Shown: in pieces, positions 63,822-64,000 of the stretch
Layout: each line of letters begins with the position of its first letter
Position numbering within the stretch: the stretch's first letter is position 1
From: Collimonas fungivorans Ter331
GTDB taxonomy: Bacteria > Pseudomonadota > Gammaproteobacteria > Burkholderiales > Burkholderiaceae_D
Reading direction: 5' to 3'
DNA: 64,000 nt
Assembly (NCBI RefSeq): GCF_000221045.1
Contig: NC_015856.1
Coordinates: 1,645,317-1,709,316 of the forward strand
Notes under the pieces: generated by a model
Told to the model about the DNA's origin: nothing
Database searches by the model: none
Seen by the model: only the letters and a program-made list of their open reading frames with translations
Position numbers and translations under genes: made by a program

Positions 63822-64000
63822 ATGCAGCCCACTATTCCTTTTACTTTCACGCTGTTCGGAGCGACCGGCGACTTATCGATGCGGAAGATACTTCCGGCGT
63901 TGTTTGTTGCCCATCGAGAAGGGAAGCTGCATCAGGACGGTCGCATCATTTGCGTCGCCAAGCAGGATTTCAGCCAGGAAGACTACCTGGCCTGGGTCAG
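63822..64000 (+). CDS. zwf: Glucose-6-phosphate dehydrogenase, N-terminal part (3' end outside window)
   Basis: The frame from ATG 63822 stays open to the window edge, giving the first 59 residues. FTLFGATGDLSMRKILPALF carries the NADP-binding GATGDL motif at residues 13-18 and the Lys typical of this enzyme; RIICVAKQDFSQEDYLAWV continues the fold. It oxidises glucose 6-phosphate to 6-phosphogluconolactone, the entry to the Entner-Doudoroff and pentose phosphate routes. It is transcribed away from the sugar importer operon and controlled by a HexR-like site in its promoter. No Shine-Dalgarno site is obvious. Confidence 0.93.
   Translation, partial: MQPTIPFTFTLFGATGDLSMRKILPALFVAHREGKLHQDGRIICVAKQDFSQEDYLAWV

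Overview
The window looks like chromosomal DNA from a betaproteobacterium of the order Burkholderiales, most likely the Oxalobacteraceae (the Collimonas, Herbaspirillum and Janthinobacterium neighbourhood). This rests on GC-rich, densely coding DNA, a hemC-hemD-hemX-hemY cluster divergent from ppc, a DUF2863 gene beside dcd, and an opgG-opgH-opgD cluster. The genus is inference. I see no rRNA, tRNA, CRISPR array or prophage, and no intact transposase.

Layout. 1-767: end of a Gfo/Idh/MocA oxidoreductase. 768-1398: no protein gene, but three promoter-terminator units that look like small RNA genes; two are related copies carrying an anti-Shine-Dalgarno motif. 1399-3030: a possible 52-residue membrane peptide, then a LysR regulator divergent from a PACE-family efflux pump. 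3085-8235: one leftward unit with an FCD-type GntR regulator, a polar amino acid type ABC importer, an adenine-deaminase-type amidohydrolase and a small unknown gene. 8473-10231: a GNAT acetyltransferase, a MITE and an MscS channel. 10334-13869: a choline-sulfate locus (LysR regulator, betC, choline-binding protein). 13977-22656: ppc, the hemCDXY operon and a CNNM/CorC-family membrane protein. 22657-24228: a more AT-rich stretch with a TonB-C-domain lipoprotein and a second GNAT. 24312-30693, all leftward: VOC protein, OsmC-YcaO fusion, GST, DUF3142 protein, and 3-hydroxybutyrate dehydrogenase with acetoacetate decarboxylase. 31257-44023: dctA, prfC, hrpA, dcd, DUF2863 and DUF1653 proteins, a basic amino acid decarboxylase and folA. 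44387-50152: osmoregulated periplasmic glucan genes opgG, opgH, opgD. 50369-55014: an MsbA-type ABC exporter, a MacA-type adaptor and a NodT-type outer membrane channel. 55021-58793: thyA, bactofilin, purU, tal. 59004-64000: a glucose/mannose-type ABC importer transcribed away from zwf, with two HexR-like operators between them.

The genes suggest a soil or host-associated heterotroph that takes up sugars, C4-dicarboxylates, choline sulfate and probably purines, runs the Entner-Doudoroff/pentose phosphate routes from zwf and tal, uses ketone bodies (adc, bdhA), and makes periplasmic glucans. The most unusual content is non-coding: the small-RNA cluster at the left end, a dispersed two-hairpin REP-like repeat (five copies between 10 and 44 kb), a MITE at a stop codon, several short tandem repeats just upstream of start codons (two sharing nearly the same 12-base unit), a strong hairpin in the opgG leader, and a HexR-like site inside the zwf promoter spacer.
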